Assembly (NCBI RefSeq): GCF_021155765.1
Contig: NC_060116.1
Coordinates: forward strand, 14,525,084-14,589,083
Direction of reading: 5' to 3'
DNA length: 64,000 nt
DNA from: Diprion similis
Taxonomy: Eukaryota > Arthropoda > Insecta > Hymenoptera > Diprionidae
In this document: positions 37,614 to 49,578 of the stretch, piece after piece
Numbering within the stretch: the stretch's first letter is position 1
Layout: every line of letters starts with the position of its first letter
Position numbers and translations under genes: made by a program
Notes under the pieces: model-generated
What the model was told of the DNA's origin: nothing
Database searches by the model: none
What the model saw: only the letters and a program-made list of their open reading frames with translations

Positions 37614-40077
37614 TCGTCGAATTTGTTTTTTTGCTTTTCTTTTCTTCGTTTTTTTCAACGATTGTCGTGGGTTGTATTAGACTGATCGTGAGAAAACATG
37701 TATATACATGTACATATACATACACTTACGTATATACACGTGTAAATGTATATATATATATTATATATGATAATGTTAACGACGAGTTATTTAATAATTT
37801 ATTTATACAAAGTATAAAATCTGGACGAGAAAATTTTCAAAATTTAATAACCTTATACAGTGCGTTATAGTTTCGTAAGTTGCGAGAGTATGCATAAGTA
37901 AAATTTAGTAAGTAATAATGCAGATATATAATATATATGCGAGGATTTACCGTTAATTAGAAAGTCTGAAGATAGAGCATCACATCTTTTCGTAAATTTT
38001 GTGATAGTAGTTTTAAGATTTACAAACTCCAAGGTGTCCAGCTGCTGCAGTGAACAATTAACAATTACAATTTCAATCACTTGCAATGCTTGAATTTGAG
38101 TTTGAAACGAGGAATGGAAAGTGTACAAATGTGAAAAGTAAAAATCTTCAAATTATAGGTTCAAAAACTGAGAAAGTTCAACTTTTCGATTTGCAGAGAC
38201 TGCATGGTTTGGACACCTGATAAGTCGCTGGATACCACGGAGTTACTTTAATATTACCTGTTATCTAAGTCATTAATCCCCTTTAAAATTCAGACCTGGT
38301 TAATAGGATATGCGACATTTATCATGTATATAGTTTAAAGCGAATTTGTCCCCTTTTAATCACCATATGCACAGCACTGAAAATAATATATTTTGACAGA
38401 AACAAGAAATCAAATATCATTGAAAATAAAATAAACTACAGAAAACTTAATATATTTGCTCAAATATTTAGAATGAGACGTAAGGTGAAAATTATCGAAA
38501 AAATACATATAAATATATAAATATAAACGCGGTAAGAAGTTGGCCAACTAATTTTCAGACAAAAACATCTTATCGGTAATATATTTTCTTGATAAGTATT
38601 CACTTGTCACTATGCGTCTGATCTATATGCAGGATATTAGCCCGTAATGAATCTAACGTTGAGAATTCTTCCTTTGCAGTAATCGGTAAATGTTTCTATG
38701 GCATAGATGCATGTGCATTTAAATTATTGCATACCTCCTGCCTCAAAAGTTATTTAGGCACATTTTTATCGTCCCTTAAGATATACTGTAACGAATTCTC
38801 TAAGAGAAACACATTATCTATTTATCTATGTGTTAATTCTTACGTGCAAAGCAGCTCTGAACCCGGTGAAATAAAATTAATTATTCGTAATCAAATTTTA
38901 CGCCATCATATCGAGGAATAAATGAAATAAAAAAATGCTTACACGAAGAATTCTCCATTCGCAATATTCTTTTTCTCATTACTCTAAAATGACTATCCAT
39001 CCAAAGATAAAGTTCTATTTATTATATGTATAAGCGAATACCGTTCGTGATAAAAAAAAATGCGAATTTTAATGAATAATGAAGAATAAAAAATATCGTA
39101 GATCACACTTAGTCGTAGTAGGGTATCCAAATTTTTAATTAAAATCTATTCAAAGTACAACCAATATCAATATGTCATTTACTGTAATGCTCTGTGAATT
39201 TTTTTGTAAATAAATTCCAACACACTGACAATAATAACAAGTATTTTTTAATTTTCTGCATTGTATCCTGATCGTACTTTGCAAAAAAATTTATTTATTA
39301 GTCACGAAGTATGATATATGTGTATAGGTATTCGCGATTGCGTGCTTTGCGAAATAAGTCACCGAGTATCCTGTATCATTTTTAGTATCCTGGAACATCG
39401 AGTCCAGGCGCGGATATAATTGCAAAGAATTTCCGAAATTCGTGTGAAAGTCGTACAAAAGGGTTGAAAAAAAATCGCAATACACCTGGATATGTGAGTT
39501 TTTTGCGAAAAGATATGCATTTCCGCAAACTCAAAATATTCTCACCTTAGTCAAATCATAGAACGGAAGTCGTTCTTTATAGTATACAGAAATAGTGCGC
39601 AAAGAGATTACTTTATGCACCGAGGATTGCTGAAATAATTTTAACATCCGCAATTGGTCGCAATTTTACCGTTTCTTCAAGTAAAGTTTAAAAATTCCTA
39701 CACAGCTGAAAAGAACACTTACGCTATAAAGATGTTCATCGAACATTCTACGAACGATAAAAAACCATTCCGCAAAGTGCAAAAAATTTTGTAACAGTCT
39801 GAGACTCACCAGCTGCTTAACGCCTGCAGTATGTCAACGCATCTCACTCCGCTGCAATTACAGCTGCATCGTGTTGCATCTAAGGCGCTGATATGCGGCT
39901 GACGTCACAGATTTTTCACTTCACATTTCACATTCTTTCAATTAACACTTCACACTTTTTCACCACACAGTTCACATTTTTTTTTACTTCGGGGTTCACA
40001 CTGATATTGAATGATGGATATTTGCAGGATTTAACGTACGTGATAGTAAGATGAAGATTTAAACAGACTTTGTAAAA

Positions 40078-40474
40078 ATGTATGTAGTACATACATTGAA
40101 TATTCACAAAGACGCAATATTCAGACGATCTCACGCGCTTGAACTGCGTTGCTTCTGTACCGGCATCTCGAAATTCGAACATCAAATATAATCGCACGGC
40201 TTCGAAATTAAAAACTTTCATCACTGTTACAGAATCCGAATTGACTTTCTTCATCACAACTTAATGTACTACAAGAACTACCAATTCCTGACCACACTAC
40301 GTCGAAATTAGAGTTAGACCGCGGATTAAAGTCACAGTAAACAAAGCGCGTCCTTCAGGTCATCGGGACGAACAATGTGGGGTTATAATGAAGTAGATAG
40401 ATACTTGCCCAGCGTTTGTTTTCTTCTCATTCCTCAGGTTACATGATACATATGTATGTATGTACTACATACAT
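40078..40474. repeat. 19-bp inverted repeat flanking about 360 bp
   Basis: The 19-mer at 40078-40096 (centre GTATGTAGTACATAC) is the exact reverse complement of 40456-40474. Each arm is itself nearly palindromic. There is no obvious target-site duplication, so an element is not proven. Confidence 0.5.
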
Positions 40475-40951
40475 TCAACGCAAAGCAGTTGAAGCGTAGA
40501 ATTCGACAATACGGTGTAAGAAACCGTGTTTAGTATGCAACGAGTAATCGCGATCTGGAAAATATCAAAACTGCGCGGCTGTTTTAAAGACTCGCGAGGT
40601 CTAAGAGTAGAATTCCAAGATGGTTACTCCTGGGAAAATTTTCGTACCCAGTACTCAGCGGATAAGTCAGCCTGAGGCCATTAAAAGCGGAGTAAGCGAT
40701 CCGGTCGCGTCTTTACAGTTTTCAGTCACATTCGCGAAAGCCATTTTACCTCGAAATCCGACGCATACACTGGCTACACTGATATAGGTATAGCGGTCTT
40801 CATTATCGGCAGGGCAGATTTGGGGCCTCGGAAAAAGGTAACCGAACGAAACACCGCTGCCAACGACGGGTAAGCAGCGAATGAGGCGATTTTCGATAAC
40901 CAAGCGGCAACAGCGCCACCGGAGGACTGCCGGCATAAAAGTATAAGAATA

Positions 40952-40973
40952 GGGGGGGGGGGGGGGGGGGGGG
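40952..40973. repeat. 22-base G homopolymer
   Basis: An uninterrupted G run in otherwise mixed sequence, about 430 bp ahead of the Ly6 start codon. It is the only long G/C homopolymer in the window. Confidence 0.9.
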
Positions 40974-41402
40974 TCCGTTAACTAGAAGTCGTCTACCTTC
41001 TCTGTTTACTGGCGCATGCAAAGATGAGGCAAGAAAACGTTGAATCCATCCATCAGCCTTTTGTAGAAGTACGCGCATTTTATTATTCTGAACTATTTCA
41101 ACACATAACCTATCGAAATGTCACATGTAACCAAGGTGTACGACTCGGATGTTTTTGCTCGTAGTGCGCGGTAGCCATCTTGCATCTTTTTCTCTTTTTA
41201 GTAGGTAGACACCTCCACTTTCATTAGAGCCTGCAGTCCCTCTATTTTATTCTTATACCTCTATGACTGCCAGCAGGCTGGGAGCGTCGTGCGATTCACA
41301 ACAATAATTGTGGCTCGTAGTTGAGGCAGGGTGTGGCGTGTTTGGTGAATTGACGCGGGCTTCAGGATTCCAATTAAAATTTAGACGAACTCTCGCCGAA
41401 TT

Positions 41403-42088
41403 ATGAATAGCCGTAACGTAATTACTCTTGCCGTCCTGGCGCTGCTCGCTGTAGAAGGTAAATATTACTTGTGTGTGTTTATTGAAACTTGTGAAACAGG
41501 TGCGAATACTGATTGAAGTTGGATAATTTTTACCATTTGATTCACCGTTTCTCCTTTATTTTTGTCTAAATTAACGAATTGATTGTTATACAGGTAACGC
41601 GTTGTACTGCTACAGATGCAACAGCAACAGTCCAGGGTGCGGAACGCCTTTGAACTGGCTTTGGTACTGGGGCGAAACCTGCCCTGAGTATGACGACAAA
41701 TGCGTGAAGATCATCGAGAGGAAAGGAGGTGCGGTTTTTTGTTGCGTCGTAATTACCAACTAGATACCATGTCGAGCTAGATTTAGAATCTAACATCGTT
41801 CAATTTTCAGCTGAAACAATTCTGACCAGGGAATGTCTGAGTTCGGTGCGCGGATTCAGGACTGACATACCGGCGGACAAGTACGAGGGCTGTAGGCCAG
41901 CTGCGAAGGATGTCAGACTGGGACACTACGTTAACAATTCTATCACTCAGCTGGATATACACAGGGACTATTACGACGAAGTGACGTGGTGTTTCTGCTA
42001 CTTTGACCACAGATGCAACGGAGCTGCTGGCCTTACAATCTCCGTCAGTTTATTGGCATTGATTTATTTCGCGAGAGGTTTGATATAG
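41403..42088 (+). CDS. Ly6/uPAR (QVR-superfamily) GPI-anchored protein
   Basis: Three exons with matching phases: 41403-41457, 41594-41728, 41811-42088; 155 residues. A signal peptide (MNSRNVITLAVLALLAVEG) ends just before ALYCYRCNS, the classic Ly6 opening. Ten cysteines follow in three-finger order: two in CYRC, then PGC, ETC, DKC, REC, EGC, the WCFC pair and the closing HRCN. An NNS glycosylation sequon lies before the last cluster. The C-terminus (about 135-155) is hydrophobic and fits a GPI-attachment signal. Insect relatives include boudin, crooked, retroactive and quiver, which act in septate junctions, cuticle or channel regulation. The segment CVKIIERKGAETILTREC looks strongly conserved in type, but I could not decide which paralogue it is. 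An AATAAA follows about 590 bases after the stop. Confidence 0.92.
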
Positions 42089-42679
42089 GTTTTAATGCAG
42101 TTTTTTTAAGAAGTTTTTTTTATAATGACAAAGATATAATTACTTTCAACGAGTCGAAAATTGAGCTATAGAATCGTGGTTAGGCTACTTTGCAGCTACC
42201 AAAATAATCCATTTCGACTTCAGTAAATGCCGTCCATATTATTTGATACTCAAGTTAGTAAGTAAGATTACACTTTGTTTTAATAATAATGACTAAGAAG
42301 AAGGAACCTGAATTAGTTTAAAGTGCCTTTCGCCATATGGCAAATTTTACATTCGAAGAGAGCTGCTGTAATATCCGTCCATAAAATATTTCCAGTTTTA
42401 ACACATTTTGTACTAAATCTTTAGAACTTATTTTATCTTGTATATAGTCCATAAGGATCTGAACGATACATAAGCATAATTATAGTATATTTATTGTATA
42501 CATGTAAATGAAAGGGTTTTTATTACTGTAGACAATGCTTAAGTGTCTACATCAATATCAAACATTCAATGCACATAGATCTGAAAGCGTTTTAGAGACG
42601 CCCTGGTATTATAGCCTTCGATTTTTATAAAAAATATATTTTTACATTCCAAATTGTGTTCTGAACTAATGTAGAAGAC

Positions 42680-42685
42680 AATAAA
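42680..42685 (+). terminator. Candidate polyadenylation signal for the Ly6 gene
   Basis: AATAAA about 590 bases past the Ly6 stop codon, followed by an A/T-rich tract. Other A/T-rich variants lie nearby, so the site used is not certain. Confidence 0.4.
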
Positions 42686-42856
42686 CGATAGTTAAGGTAA
42701 TAAAACCGCAAAAACACAATTCTTCGTCAACGTCATATTCCCATTTCCCTTTTTTATCATCAATCTCTTATCCACTCTTATCAAATAACGATCGGTAAAG
42801 CATTGCACGGTCGGTATGTTATCGATATATTCTGCGAGGATCCACTGCCGCGAAAT

Positions 42857-43177
42857 TCAGATCCATAAAGCTCTAGGCTCTTGAAGAATGGAAGCCAATG
42901 GCAATGTACCCGAGGCACGTACCATACAACCTACTGAATTATTACTTATACCCTCCAATAAATAGTAATGTTCGTCTGACTGTATACCGGGTAAGCCCGA
43001 AAGATCGATCGCCTGCATGTTTTTCAGCGTTCCGATGTAATTCACAGGGGTGAGATTTTGTGACGGAAAAATTTGCTTTCAAACAAACAATCAAGAAAGT
43101 ACTTCTTCATAGATCGAGGTTACTGTGCAGCAGCTTGAAGAAGCACTTGTGCTGCAGTTTCTGGATACACAGTGGAC
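42857..43177 (-). CDS. Possible 3' exons of an unrecognised minus-strand gene
   Basis: At 43177, after a good acceptor (TGCATTTTTTCAG), a frame reads STVYPETAAQVLLQAAAQ and stops at 43123-43121, looking like a terminal exon. A second open frame, about 43088 to a stop near 42860, reads from KQIFPSQNLTPVN through LPLASILQEPRALWI; it has no ATG until internal Met, so it would need splicing. The two could join through a short intron (donor inside CAA-GTGCTT), giving AAQ then QIFPSQ. Family and function are unknown. Upstream exons were not identified, apart from the weak candidate start at 45364. Confidence 0.2.
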
Positions 43178-44487
43178 TGAAAAAATGCAAATTCCACGTT
43201 CGTTAGAGGAAAGAGCGTCGTTCTCATTACCGCGTGACATCATTAAAACAGAACTAACTGGATAATCCATCTTTTCATTAGGAACCTCGTAAAGCCTTAC
43301 ATTTCACGTACATATTCGGGGTTCATGTTGTGTAAGTGTACCGAATTTCCGCGCGAAATGAAAGGAGAATTTTTTAATTGAAAAGAAAAATAATTCATTT
43401 CAATCGAAAGAAAAGTAACGTACAAAGTGCATAAATTATACCGAATGGATAACCGCGATCACGTTCGAGCTAAAATCTGTTATTCTACTCTAGCATCGGA
43501 GGATCAATTCTGTATACAGACGAAGGTATATAACTGTTTATATAATATATAGTCTATGCGGTTTTGGCGATCATCCAAAAAGTAAAATCGTGTCTCCCAG
43601 TGTCCCAGTTCTCGGACCTTATACTTTACGCTCGATATGTATGCCGTTAATATTATATACGCCGACGAGGCACGCTTACAATACTTTTACCAACACTGAC
43701 CAATTTCCATGTAGAACGCAGTTGAGGGAGAAGTTAGGGGAAAATTGAAAGAAAATTGAATGAAAAAGCCAAAAAGTGTGAGACTTATCCTTCGTCCTAT
43801 TCCACGCACTTTTTCCAGATTCTTACATCATTCACGCATTCATTTACGTCTTCTTAAGAAAAGAATTACAGGATAATTGTACACGCTTCAATTAATTCTT
43901 AATATCCCACGCTTGCAAGTACAGGATGAAGATGTGTATCGATTTGTGTCTCCCTGTATCTATAAATATTGATCAAATTATCGAAACTTTGCCAACCGTA
44001 CGTGTATGCATTACATGTAAAGATACAGTATACATATAATATATACCCTGTTCCATAATAGAGGTGAACTAACGCGGGACTCAAACTGACTGACTTACAA
44101 CTCGATAATTGCACAGTGTAGAGTACATACACGTGTATATTAGCACAAAAATGACGCGGCGAACAAACTGAAATATTAAAACGATACAATTGCCGGGTGA
44201 ATTGTAGGAATAGGTAGGTTCAAATTGATCACACAGAAATTAAGAATTCGTAACAATTGCTGCTACCTCGAATTACACATAGTTTCGAAAAATTCGAACA
44301 GCTTCAAATAAAAAAGAAAAAAACGCATGGAAAATTTTCCACCAGCAGATCCTGCGGCTCCATTTCACCGTTAAAGTAGGTCCAATTCGAGTGGACCAAA
44401 ACCGGTGAAAGTCTAGGATAGTTTTTGCGCGTATTTGCAGAGTGTATTTTGGCCGCACGGATGTATGCAAGTATATTTGTAGGTAAT

Positions 44488-44513
44488 GTTCACACACACA
44501 CACACACACACAC
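44488..44513. repeat. CA dinucleotide microsatellite
   Basis: About thirteen CA units, then a broken TACACA end. Confidence 0.9.
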
Positions 44514-45374
44514 ATACACAGAGATAACGTCATCTCAAATTGTAATCGATAGAGGGCCGACGTCGTGGCGCCAAAGGATGTCTCTATTATTTTGGTCTAC
44601 GCGCTATTCCACGCAGTTTCGTTTCATCTCTCCCTCGATTCGCCTTCTCCATCAGCTTCGCATGTATGATAAATAAGTCTGGAGCTGCTTTACCCAGATG
44701 GAATAATTCCGCTTGTCTCGAAACGACGCGAGCGGAAGGAATTTGCAAAAAGCGTGCCTCCTGCGTTCCAATTATTTAAGTTAAAAATATTTCACTTTGA
44801 AATCAACGCGGATTTCGCAATTAATTCAAACGGATCAAGAACTTGCGGATTCCGTTTTTCCAACGTTTGAAATATTGTACAAATTAATGTCGCACGTGAC
44901 GTCGTGCAAATTGGCGGGAAAAAAAAAATTTCATAGTTATATACATATAAATAAAACTGGATATTGTTACACATTAAAAATATGTAATTAAATTGTGAAT
45001 TCGATACAGACTCTGACGAGCGAATTACGGATTCGCGATCCTGTTTTGTTTGTTCAAAAAGATTGATCAAAATACAAAAAAAAAAAAAAAAAAATGAGAA
45101 ACTAAAGTATGAATAAAAACGCAAAGGACACGAGGCGGTATTTGTTGAAGAAATCTATAACGCGAGAAACAAGAAAAGAAAGGAAAAAGAAAATACTTTG
45201 GCCTGTTATCAATACGTCGGGTAAGGGTTGTCGGGACGGTTAGTAGGGGTTTATTTTCTCTAGGGGTGGTTTTGGGTCGACGTTTTCACCGGTTGCAGTA
45301 CGACGGGCGCCGTACTGGCGTCGGCAGTTACCCCTAAACGTTCTTTGGAGGCGGATCCACCCATGGCTTCGGAT

Positions 45375-45381
45375 TATAAAA
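45375..45381 (+). promoter_or_regulatory. TATA-box candidate for the TMEM151 homologue
   Basis: TATAAAA at the edge of a GC-richer island, 1 kb before the first coding exon. If used, the leader would contain or splice out the sequence up to 46371. Position and strand are the only support. Confidence 0.3.
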
Positions 45382-46371
45382 ATGAAAAGTACAAAAATTT
45401 GACTGACAATAGAGTAAAACTGGGGTCGGCTTGTCGCGAGCCTGAGCTAAGACCGATTCACGTTGCCGCGATGAGGTGATAAATTGTGATAAAAAATTAA
45501 ATAATGTTAAAATAATAATAATAATAATAATAATATTACTAACACTGAAAATAACAATAATAATAATAATAGCAACAACAACACTAACAATAATACGTAC
45601 ACGTATTTTAACGGTGTATACCAGTCCGGGGAATATAAAGTATATTTACAATAGATTCCGAGCGTGCATTATACATTTGTTACAGCGTGAAACGTATAAC
45701 GAATATTGTTGTTTGTTGTTATGATTCATCGTTGATTACAGCACTCCGTGCATAATTGTAGAACGAATCTCAGTGTAAAATGAAAATTATTTGCAATACG
45801 AGGAAACACTCGGTATGTGTTATTAATTAATCTAAAACACAATTAAACACACTGACAATCAGTTATACTATATTGCTAATTCGCTAGAGTACAATTCCGT
45901 GTTATTAAGTAAAAACAATCGTAATATAATTTTATCGTATATTAATTAACCGCGTAAGCGGTTATGGGTAAAAACATACGTGTCGATAATTATTAATCGG
46001 ACACACGCGTCAGAGGGATGTCAGTTTTATTCGACGCTTGACGTGTACGCGATTATATTTAGGTACGAGGTATTCTATAATGCATCTCAGGGCGAGCGAT
46101 TGCTTTCAATTCATCCTTTGTTTTCGAATTTTATATAAAACATCTACAGTATTACAGATTAATAGCCGAAATGTTGCAGTAAACTTTTGAGTAATACGAT
46201 ACGAAGAAATTGAAAGTGACGAGAAATCAACTGCAGTGAAATAAGATATTATTATTTGTTTGTTTGTTTTTTTGTGTTTTTTTTTTTTTTTGGACAAGAA
46301 ATCAAATCACCGTAACTCAAACTTGATGATCGTCAATCAGTTTCGGCTGAAACTAACTGTTTCGGGCAAAG

Positions 46372-49300
46372 ATGAACCAGGAAGCTGAAGAGGTAAGATG
46401 TGCATGTATATGTAAATATTAAATTTTGGAAGAGCAACGTTTTTTTATTTTAACTTTGAACACTGCATTTCGAAACGTAATATTACTGTCAAATTATGAG
46501 ATATATTATCACACCCTGCCAAAAAAATTTCTTTGAAACGTTACCGTTTTAAATTCTTACCCTGTTCAATTTCTGTCACGTGTTTCTTGACGTTGCTTAC
46601 AAAATCACGAAGAGACGACGCAGAATCTTAATAAATTCAAATCTTCAAGTTACTTTCCGCGTAACTGCGTCGCTAATAAGAAAAATTATTTTGGCTAATA
46701 TCAGATAGAGGCTACGAATCGCAATGCCGAAGGATATAACAGCACAATTCTATATGCTGTTTTGAAAAAAAAAACACACGAGAACGTTATGATTTGACTA
46801 AAAAAATAAAAATATCGCATGAGAACTACGAAACTGTTGATCGCACTTTCCGACGACTAATTCACGCCAGAAGTGCTAATTTCCCGTTTAAAATGAGCGA
46901 AAAAAATCTATGTCACACTGGGGAATAATTACAGGCGGAAAGAATTTACTCCGAGATTTTTCTTTCTCCTCCGGGGGGAATAATAATTTACACGTGTTGC
47001 CGCAAATAGTATACCCCATGCGAGGAAATTATAATTAACTACGTCCTTGACCCTAATTTGTTTAGCTACTGGTAGATTATGCGTAGAGGTGGAGGTGAAA
47101 AAATGTCAGTTCAATTATAATAATACGGAGAATTGTTATCGTAACAAAAAACTTTGAGATTTTAGTTTTGCTTGGGATTTTTAAAGTGAAAGAAAAAAAA
47201 ATTCATCTTTTTCGAATTTGAAATGCAACGAGTTTAATTAACCAAGTCGAGTCGTTTCTCTTCGATCTGAAATATGTAAAAATTAAAATCGATCGACTCG
47301 TTTGAGTGAAGTACATTTTATTTAGAACACCATGTATCCCCGTGTGCAAATATTCTGACAAACTTTTCCGATTGACCCACTGCAGCAGCGGCCAATACCG
47401 CAGACACTTTGCGGCGCCCTACAGAAAGAAGCAAACTGCAAGTGTCTGGTCTTGTCAGTTTTGATATACGGATGTTTAGCGGCTGTGACCTGGTGCAGAT
47501 GCGCGAACGTTACGAAGGTGAATATTTCAACCCCTATAATATTACGCCTTTATAACTCGAAGCGAAGGTCGCGGGCCAAACTTTAGTCGACTCATTTTGC
47601 CTGACGCAACATGCAACGGCACAATACCGGAACTAATTTACCATAATGCCGTGTAGATACGTACAAAGTTCCCCGCAGAATGCTACAAATTCCGTCAAAT
47701 GATACAGACGCCACGTTATTTGCGTATAATAATTTATACCAGGTGGCGACAGATTTTACTAAAATAAAATCCCCCGATTTTTCCTGTAAAAATTTGAAAA
47801 AAAAACTCAAAATTATCCGACTATTTTCCGTTTTCTCGGTCTGTCGCCACTCTGTTCAACCAGAGTACCATCAATCGGCCAAATTATTACCAATAAATAT
47901 TATTTCCTCTTTCAGGTTGTTATTGACTTTTTGAAGTACCCGATAACTAGTACAAAACACGTCTCGCCATGCGACGACGGCTACGTTTACATACCGGTTA
48001 GTATTTCCACACATTGTATCAGGCGTATTATCTTCTTTTTGTAAATATGTAGATATATATATAATTGTGAAATTTTTCTCTTTCGAAAAGATGAAAATCA
48101 TACTGATCCTATGAGCATTTGATGCTTTAACGAAATTCTGTGAGTTTTATACACCTGTTTCGAGTAACACTTTCTCGTTTGCTTCTCGGATGTCATTTGC
48201 AAAGTTTTAATTGCCAGCGGGAGCGTTCAGCTGTTAGCCAAGTTTTTATTGAAAGAAGAGAGTGTTTAATTGATGCACTCGAAAATTCGTGGGAGCCGAA
48301 CCAACCCTGTCGAGTGAACGTGAGATAACTTGGTAGAAGTAATTTCTTTTTTCCTCAACACCGCGCATCAGTATATATCTATCACATCTATAAATACGTG
48401 CGAAGGAAGAATTAATTTCTGTAAGATGTGATCTCGATTATCTTGTAAATCAGAATGCCATAAAACTTACATAACTAATTAAAAATTTTCCGCGAAACCT
48501 GGGATATTGTATTTACGAAATGAGAAATATACCAGGAATCGTATCGAAGGAAAAACGGTTCAAACGTCTGAGAGAATTTTTTTTTTTTTCGATTCTGAGC
48601 AAAAACCTGACGTGCGAATATCTCGACAGAGGGAATGCAATACTTCACCGGAGTATCAAAGATCAAGAGAAAGAGAAAGAGAGAGAGAAGAAACATACTT
48701 TGCAAAACAAAAGAGAAATAAATGTTGTAATCCTTTCATTCAACTTTGGGGTGCCTCTTTGTCCTCGAGGTGGCATTCATGGGCATGCTGTACCTCGTCT
48801 ACTTGGTCGAGTGCTACCACTCGCCGATAAGGATCGACCTTTTGCACGCGAGGAGCCAGGACAGCATACTCACGAAATTAGCACAGCTCAAGATGGCCAA
48901 GGCGACGATATGGTGGAAGGCGATATCTTATCACTACGTCCGCAGGAAGCGCCAGATAACGAGATACAGGAACGGTGACAACTACACCACGACTCAGGTA
49001 CGTCACGGGAAATTCTGCTCATCCTGTAACCTCCGGCGAACCAAGGTCTGAAACACGCAAACGATTATCTGTTAGGATGTTGCCTCGATGAAAATCGATA
49101 CTTAGGTACCTTTTATCAACTTTATCGCGAGATAGTATCAAGCTAGGAAGTTCTCATCGTAAAAAAAAAACTTAAATACTAGAATTATAAACTACAAATA
49201 TTGCTTACGCAATAGGTTTGAAAATTGTAGAAAATCTAGTAGATTCGTTCGATCTAATTTTACAATGGCTCATTCTTTCGACAAATTCAGTACGACTATC

Positions 49301-49535
49301 TCGCAATGAAATTAAAATGAATTGTTGATTTTTGGTCAATCTGAAAACTCGTTATTGCACATGTTACACATGTAACGAGACGAATTTTCAAGATAAATTT
49401 TTTGCTTCATACAAATTTTTTTTATCAATCAAAATCGTTGTCTTTCTCCCTATTTCTGTTCAAATCCTTGCTGTTTTCCTTGCGCTTTCTTCACAGTTCG
49501 AGTATTTATTCTTTCCTGCTCGCCAGCCAGAAAGG

Positions 49536-49578
<43 letters not shown>

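Larger units (their letters stand above)
37614..41402. other. Spacer between heme oxygenase and the Ly6 gene
   Basis: The first several hundred bases are the heme oxygenase 3' UTR and flank, rich in TA/TATA; AATAAA-type signals occur near 38425-38440. The rest is AT-rich without coding signals. At 39910-39975 a TTCACA-type hexamer recurs irregularly. A 19-bp inverted repeat spans 40078-40474 and a 22-base G run sits at 40952-40973. The last few hundred bases should hold the Ly6 gene promoter. Confidence 0.55.
43178..46371. other. Spacer upstream of the TMEM151 homologue
   Basis: Mostly AT-rich, with a CA repeat (44488-44513), a TAA repeat (45513-45532) and a GC-richer island at about 45220-45480. 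The island carries a TATAAAA on the plus strand and, on the minus strand, a short frame MGGSASKERLGVTADAST that has the N-myristoylation pattern MGxxxS and runs into a GT donor near 45289. No middle exon was found to tie that frame to the candidate terminal exon at 43.1 kb. Confidence 0.5.
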
